From the NCBI GenBank assembly GCA_003129525.1, contig CP029329.1, positions 2,461,501 through 2,525,500 on the forward strand: a DNA stretch of 64,000 bases, written 5' to 3'. The first letter of the stretch is position 1. Each line of letters begins with the position of its first letter. Source of the DNA: Clostridium beijerinckii. Its GTDB lineage: Bacteria > Bacillota > Clostridia > Clostridiales > Clostridiaceae. Of the stretch, positions 59,650 to 64,000 are shown one piece after another. Made by a program: the position numbers and the translations under genes. Under the pieces are notes generated by a model that saw only the letters and a program-made list of their open reading frames with translations, made no database searches and was not told the DNA's origin.

Positions 59650-60516
59650 ATGAGAAAAATACCACGAAAATTATTGATATTAATTGTTATTATAAATTTT
59701 ATAGTAATGATACTTGAAGGTACTACTGCAATAGATAATAGTAAAACTACAACAACAAATAACCAAATGGAAAAGGATAGATTGGAGGAGATAAAAGGGA
59801 AAGGAGAAATAACTGTTGACTCACCATTAAATGATATTACATATTTTTATTTAGATACTAAAACAAATAAGATAACAGGAATTGATGCTGATATAATAAG
59901 TGAAATCACAAAGCGGCTTGGAATTAATAAGGTTAAAATTAAGGAATCACCATTCTCAGATTTATTAGAAAAATTAAATAATGATAATAGTATAGATATT
60001 TCAGTAGGTGGAATATATATAACTCCAGAGCGTGAAGAGCTAGTGTCATTTACTCAGCCTTTATATAAAGTCTCAGAAGCTATAGTAGTTCCAACATTTT
60101 CAAAAATTAATTTTAAGAGTGATTTAAAAAATGCAATAATTGGAGTAGAAAAAGGAACAGTATTTGTAACGGTGGCAGAAAAGTGGAAGGAAAATAACTT
60201 AATAAAAGATATAGTAATTTACGAAACTTCAGATGACGTATTGAATGCCATAAATAGCAATAAAATTGATGCAGGTATAGTTGATTCTGTTATTGTAAAA
60301 TATTCTTTATTAAAAGAGAAAAATCTTTTAATAAGAATGATAAAAGACTATACACCTGAAGTATATGGAACTGTAGGAATAGCAATTAGAAAAAATGATA
60401 CAACATTATTAAATGCATTTAATGAAAAAATTAATGAAATGAAAGCAGATGGTACCATGTACGCTATTCTTGTGAATAATGGACTTGATAAAGCTAATAT
60501 GATTTCGAATAAATGA
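59650..60516 (+). CDS. Family 3 extracellular solute-binding protein (orphan)
   Basis: 288 residues from ATG 59650 (AAGGAGG 7 nt upstream); an ATG at 59629 precedes the ribosome site. An N-terminal hydrophobic segment (about 8-27, without lipobox cysteine) anchors or exports it. The mature part has the amino-acid-binding pattern: GEITVDSPLNDITYFYLD, ITGIDADIISEITKRLGI, DISVGGIYITPEREELVSFT, and GTVGIAIRKNDTTLLNAF. No permease or ATPase gene is adjacent, so it may feed another system or act as a sensor. Confidence 0.88.
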   Translation: MRKIPRKLLILIVIINFIVMILEGTTAIDNSKTTTTNNQMEKDRLEEIKGKGEITVDSPLNDITYFYLDTKTNKITGIDADIISEITKRLGINKVKIKESPFSDLLEKLNNDNSIDISVGGIYITPEREELVSFTQPLYKVSEAIVVPTFSKINFKSDLKNAIIGVEKGTVFVTVAEKWKENNLIKDIVIYETSDDVLNAINSNKIDAGIVDSVIVKYSLLKEKNLLIRMIKDYTPEVYGTVGIAIRKNDTTLLNAFNEKINEMKADGTMYAILVNNGLDKANMISNK

Positions 60517-60556
60517 CATAAGTTTTAACAAGAAGGTAGAATATATTTGATTTTTT

Positions 60557-60590
60557 AGGGCATAGGAATAATCCCATGTCCTTATTTTAT
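60557..60590. terminator. Terminator between convergent genes
   Basis: AGGGCATAGG / CCCATGTCCT stem with AATAAT loop (one mismatch, one G-U), followed by TTATTTTAT. Confidence 0.6.
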
Positions 60591-60659
60591 ACCTGATTTG
60601 AGTTTGTACAGATTTGGTGCCACAACTTGATATGTCTTGAATCCACAAATTAAATATTT

Positions 60660-61652
60660 TTACATTTTTTCAAATGTAACTGGATGCATTAAATTCCCTA
60701 GGGAAAGTAGACGTGAACTGTTGTTATAATTATCCCAAAGGCTTACACTTGTAATCTGACTATTGTCATAAGTTTTAAAGAAATATTCACAAGTATTTGT
60801 ATTTATAAAGGCAATATATTTTGTATAATCATAAGTGTTTCGATCTGTTGTGACAACGCCTTTTGATATGGAAACACTTTCCATAATATGAAAGCAGGCA
60901 ATTATTGCCTCTGTACTGTCTTTAGGTATTTGAATATGCGTTTTTTGATATGCAGTTCTTACAAATCGTTCAGGGGACGTGTAACCTCCTGGCAACTGCA
61001 TAGTTCCTCCGGCTTGACCGAATGGTTTTAAATGAATTTTTCTCCAGTAGGCCTCACTAGTCTGTGTTGGAGATACATTCATGTAATTTCTTAAATTAGT
61101 CATATGCCAGTGAAAGTCAGGACTGTTGGCCATAATACCTATTGGATTTTGTAATATCTCCAGGCCATTTTCTGTTTGTTCAATGACAACACATTCTCCG
61201 CTTCTATCTGTGGCAATCCAATGTAAAGGTGCGACCGTTTGTGTTACAGGATCAGGCAAACCTATGATGTATATTTCCTTCAGTATTCCTTTTAGTTCTT
61301 CTACTGACCCACACATTCCTAAAATATAATGGAGAAAATCTAAAGATGAAACAGGTTCTTTATCAGTATATTTTATCCGTGTTTCGTATTTGGCATAACC
61401 AGCAAAATATAATGTTGCTGCTGCAAATCCTCTTTCATTTACTCCATCAAAAAAACCAAGTATTCCATTACTTTTCTGTCCAATGCCTATAAAACTATAG
61501 AAATCATAAAATTTATGCATGTTAAAAATATTATTCCATACATAATATTTGGGAATCACATAAAGCTGTGGTTCAATATCATAAGAAAAATCCATGGTCC
61601 GGCCAAAAAAATTTTCCATCTGTTCGGATTGTAGCGTTATTGCTGTGCACAT
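60660..61652 (-). CDS. Choloylglycine hydrolase-family amidase
   Basis: Ntn hydrolase, 330 residues from ATG 61652 so that Met is followed by Cys2, the nucleophile after Met removal (MCTAITLQSEQMENFFGRTMDF). An extension upstream to 61703 would bury that Cys and is rejected. GRTMDF, the N-terminal R17-like and D20-like residues, and EECV-type stretches (RSGECVVIEQTENGLEI, NPIGIMANSPDFHWHMTNL with the catalytic Asn) mark bile salt hydrolase/penicillin V acylase relatives. Which substrate (conjugated bile salts, penicillin V, N-acyl homoserine lactones) cannot be decided. AGGAGG lies about 12 nt before the start. Confidence 0.9.
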   Translation of the reverse strand: MCTAITLQSEQMENFFGRTMDFSYDIEPQLYVIPKYYVWNNIFNMHKFYDFYSFIGIGQKSNGILGFFDGVNERGFAAATLYFAGYAKYETRIKYTDKEPVSSLDFLHYILGMCGSVEELKGILKEIYIIGLPDPVTQTVAPLHWIATDRSGECVVIEQTENGLEILQNPIGIMANSPDFHWHMTNLRNYMNVSPTQTSEAYWRKIHLKPFGQAGGTMQLPGGYTSPERFVRTAYQKTHIQIPKDSTEAIIACFHIMESVSISKGVVTTDRNTYDYTKYIAFINTNTCEYFFKTYDNSQITSVSLWDNYNNSSRLLSLGNLMHPVTFEKM

Positions 61653-62032
61653 TTTAATTTCATTCCTCCTATACTTTGTAAAATTAGGTTTTAATAAAAA
61701 CATATAATACTAAGATTTAGAGATGACAGTATATTGTATATGACATTTAACCATATGCATTTATACTGAAAAAATTATTATTTTCTAACAAAGGAGCTAT
61801 ATGTTTATCAATATGCTTTCATCATGGAGAAAATTCGATTTTTTTACTTACTAATATTTTGAGATATTCATAATAATAGGGAATATCATCTTTAGTAGAA
61901 TTAATTAATATTTCATACATGTAATAAGCTATATTAGGGATATGTTTTATGTTAAAATCTATATAAATAACAAGAAATATTGAGTATCAAGTGAGACGAA
62001 ATAATATCCCAATGATAAAAGGAGGAATAGTT
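61653..62032. other. Divergent gap without a supported gene
   Basis: AT-rich. A minus-strand open stretch of about 52 codons (about 61822-61983) lacks a ribosome site. No strong promoter or hairpin stands out. Confidence 0.4.
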
Positions 62033-62602
62033 ATGTCAAATGACGAAAAACAGAGAAAAGTAATTTTAGATTTAGCAATTACTTTAGATGGTTTTATTGA
62101 AGGGAAAAATGGAGAAACTGATTGGTGCATTATGGAACCTGATATGGGCTTTACTAATTTCTTGAATGAAATTGATGCCATTTTATATGGTAGAAAAAGC
62201 TACGATTTATGGGGACAATATATTCCAAGCACTGAAGATTCTGATGATGACAAAGAAATATGGGGATTGGTTCATAGTAAAAAGAAATATGTGTTTTCAA
62301 GAACAAAAAAAGATAGTGATAATCAAGCAATATTTATAAATGAAAATATTCTTGAAGAAATAAATAAATTGAAGAATAAGCCTGGCAAGGACATTTGGCT
62401 ATATGGTGGAGCAAGTCTTATTACAACTTTTATAAATTTAGGGCTTGTTGATGAATTTAGATTATCTATTCACCCTGTTATTTTGGGCGAAGGCAAACCG
62501 TTGTTTATAGATATAAAACAGAGGGTGAATTTAAAATTGGTCAATACAAGAACGTTCTCTTCTGGAGTTGTACAATTAATCTATAATTGGGATTGTAATT
62601 AA
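62033..62602 (+). CDS. RibD C-terminal/DHFR-like oxidoreductase
   Basis: 189 residues from ATG 62033 (AAAGGAGG 8 nt upstream; a longer frame from 61991 has none). LDLAITLDGFIEGKNGETDW, AILYGRKSYDLW, DIWLYGGASLITTFINLGLVDEFRLSIHP (in pieces) and GEGKPLF are the standard YyaP/YwjB-type dihydrofolate-reductase-like pattern. NADPH-dependent reductase of unknown substrate; not the housekeeping DHFR or the riboflavin RibD, which have extra domains. Confidence 0.92.
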   Translation: MSNDEKQRKVILDLAITLDGFIEGKNGETDWCIMEPDMGFTNFLNEIDAILYGRKSYDLWGQYIPSTEDSDDDKEIWGLVHSKKKYVFSRTKKDSDNQAIFINENILEEINKLKNKPGKDIWLYGGASLITTFINLGLVDEFRLSIHPVILGEGKPLFIDIKQRVNLKLVNTRTFSSGVVQLIYNWDCN

Positions 62603-62635
62603 AGGCATAAGAGAATTTTAATTAAATTTTAGAAT

Positions 62636-62690
62636 AAAGGGGCTGTTGCACAATGAATAAAAATTCGTTATGCACAGTCCCTTTTAGTTT
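62636..62690 (+). terminator. Terminator after the RibD/DHFR-like gene
   Basis: AAAGGGGCTG and TGCA pair with TGCA and CAGTCCCTTT (62636-62650, 62671-62684), then TTAGTTT. Confidence 0.7.
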
Positions 62691-62779
62691 CAAAAAACCA
62701 TAATCTTTTTATGTTCTAACAATACTCCTTCTGTAATCATAGTCCAAAGTATACCAAATAATACAAAGCTAATGTGTTC
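62690..62779 (-). pseudogene. Possible membrane-protein fragment
   Basis: Minus-strand frame reading EHISFVLFGILWTMITEGVL then LEHKKIMVF-stop. It looks like a transmembrane helix plus a C-terminal tail, but no start codon or upstream domain is present. Could be chance. Confidence 0.25.
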
Positions 62780-62948
62780 AAAAGCAAAAGTAGATTCAGG
62801 AATAATAACTGACAATGACTATAAAGCTGAGCTTTTAAAGAGTCAAGAGCTAGATAATTCCTTGAAAAATCTCATTAATACTTATAATATTTTGAAAAAT
62901 AGTATTAGCAAGCATTGGGTACTTAATATAATTAATAGTAATAGTTAA
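62772..62948 (+). CDS. 58-codon frame, probably a gene fragment
   Basis: MCSKAKVDSGIITDNDYKAE onward, ending SKHWVLNIINSNS. Charged and helical, no ribosome site, overlaps the minus-strand fragment. Composition is protein-like, so it may be the C-terminal remnant of a lost gene. The remainder of the 62949-63093 gap is the leader of the acyl-CoA dehydrogenase gene. Confidence 0.25.
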   Translation: MCSKAKVDSGIITDNDYKAELLKSQELDNSLKNLINTYNILKNSISKHWVLNIINSNS

Positions 62949-63093
62949 TAAAAGAGCTTTAACTAGACATAGTATTATATTAAAAAATAATAATTATTAT
63001 ATAATTATTATTTTGTTTTAGAAGGAGTTTCTAAAATTTTATAGAATTACTATTATTAACAAGTAATAAATTTTAGTTATAGGAGGGAAATAT

Positions 63094-64000
63094 ATGTTAT
63101 TTAAGACTACTGTAGAACATGAAAATTTGAGGACTAAAATTAGAGAATTTGCTGAAGAAGAAGTTAAACCTATTGCATTTATGTTAGATCAGGAAAATAG
63201 TTTCCCGCAAGAAGCAATTTCTAAATTGGCTGATATGGGAATGATGGGTATCCCATATCTGAAAAAATATGGTGGAGCTGGTCTGGATGTAATCAGTTAT
63301 GCAATAGCAGTTGAGGAATTATCTAGAGTAGATGGTGGTACAGGTGTAATTCTTTCTGCCCATACATCATTAGGTGCATATCCAATTTCTGCGTATGGAA
63401 CTGAAGAGCAGAAACAAAAATATTTGGTTCCATTAGCAAAGGGTGAAAAAATTGGTGCCTTTGGTCTTACTGAAGAAAATGCAGGAAGTGATGCCGGGGG
63501 TACAGAGACTACTGCTGTCTTAGAAGATGATTATTACATTTTAAATGGTGAAAAGATATTTATAACTAATGCAGGCAAGGCTGATATTTATATTGTTTTT
63601 GCAGTTACTACACCTGATATTGGGGTTCGTGGTATCAGTGCATTTATTGTGGAAAAGGGCTTTGAAGGCTTTAGTTTCGGTAAACATTATGATAAGATGG
63701 GAATCCGTTCTTCTGCAACAGCAGAGTTGATTTTTAATAACGTAAAAGTACCTAAGGAAAATCTCTTAGGTAAGGAAGGTGAAGGTTTCAAGATTGCAAT
63801 GTCAACCCTAGACGGTGGGCGAATTGGAATTGCGGCTCAGGCTTTAGGCATAGCACAAGGTGCTTATGAAAATGCTTTAGAGTATTCAAAAGAAAGAATT
63901 CAATTTGGAAAACCTATATGCCAACAACAGATCATAGCTTTTAAACTAGCAGATATGGCAACAAAACTCAGAGCAGCTAGATTACTAATTTATAGTGCAG
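63094..64000 (+). CDS. Acyl-CoA dehydrogenase (3' end outside window)
   Basis: 302 full codons are visible from ATG 63094, 6 nt after AGGAGGG; the frame is open to the window edge. N-terminal helical domain (MLFKTTVEHENLRTKIREF), flavin-binding middle domain (GAFGLTEENAGSDAGGTET, FITNAGKADIYIVF, KMGIRSSATAELIF) and the start of the C-terminal helical domain (DGGRIGIAAQALGIAQGAYE, ERIQFGKPICQQQ). It resembles clostridial butyryl-CoA dehydrogenases (Bcd type), normally followed by etfB and etfA. The catalytic Glu near residue 365 would lie beyond the edge. Confidence 0.93.
   Translation, partial: MLFKTTVEHENLRTKIREFAEEEVKPIAFMLDQENSFPQEAISKLADMGMMGIPYLKKYGGAGLDVISYAIAVEELSRVDGGTGVILSAHTSLGAYPISAYGTEEQKQKYLVPLAKGEKIGAFGLTEENAGSDAGGTETTAVLEDDYYILNGEKIFITNAGKADIYIVFAVTTPDIGVRGISAFIVEKGFEGFSFGKHYDKMGIRSSATAELIFNNVKVPKENLLGKEGEGFKIAMSTLDGGRIGIAAQALGIAQGAYENALEYSKERIQFGKPICQQQIIAFKLADMATKLRAARLLIYSA

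Noticed and set aside
61822-61983. 52-codon open stretch on the minus strand
   Set aside because: No start with ribosome site; length is expected by chance in such AT-rich DNA.

Overview
The window is AT-rich Gram-positive DNA with strong AGGAGG-type ribosome sites, TTGACA/TATAAT promoters and many hairpin-plus-U terminators. The gene content (cysteine-only glutathione peroxidase, rubredoxin-like protein, clostridial ferredoxin, acyl-CoA dehydrogenase, LarE, many signalling proteins) points to an anaerobic Clostridium sensu stricto, perhaps of the C. beijerinckii / C. saccharoperbutylacetonicum type. The species is inferred, not shown. No rRNA, tRNA or CRISPR array is visible.

Layout. 0-4 kb: end of a coiled-coil gene, a 288-nt giant hairpin, two CobW-type GTPases (one with a His/Cys-rich metal arm, one fused to a YcgQ/DUF1980-like tail) and a tandem repeat patch. 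4-13 kb: CNNM-type membrane protein, DUF434 protein, a Cache-HAMP-PAS-GGDEF-EAL enzyme, an old-yellow-enzyme gene behind a MerR-type promoter, LarE followed by an msrB remnant, and a DUF2249-ferredoxin pair behind a CRP/FNR-type promoter. 13-24 kb: mixed metabolic and transport genes with much decay (shortened sigma factor, broken chemoreceptor, OYE and NERD fragments). 24-31 kb: D-amino acid aminotransferase, MFS exporter, HAD phosphatase, a DEDDh exonuclease-BRCT protein whose 3' end is occupied by an IS1182-type element, and idi.

31-46 kb: rubredoxin-like protein, MATE exporter, a PrpR-like regulator divergent from an SsuABC-like importer, then a striking cluster of histidine kinase, NfeD, flotillin FloA, a small hydrophilic protein and a LytTR response regulator. 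Next comes a MarR-controlled heterodimeric ABC exporter whose two promoter regions share one operator; it is bracketed by a short duplication of the response-regulator 3' end. 46-52 kb: FliB, an atypical PII protein, several very small genes, a shortened tocopherol-cyclase-like protein, glutathione peroxidase, monooxygenase and nitroreductase genes. 52-64 kb: a membrane protein overlapping a LytTR regulator with a degenerate receiver, a second identical IS copy in opposite orientation, a chemoreceptor, orphan binding/PTS components, a choloylglycine-hydrolase-family enzyme, a RibD/DHFR-like protein and the start of an acyl-CoA dehydrogenase.

The most interesting candidates are the TCS-flotillin cluster (37.4-41.1 kb), the membrane protein/LytTR pair (53-54.3 kb), the giant hairpin (1.0-1.3 kb), the unannotated micro-ORFs (47.5-49.1 kb) and three promoters that can be read almost completely from sequence (10.2, 12.5 and 41.2 kb).
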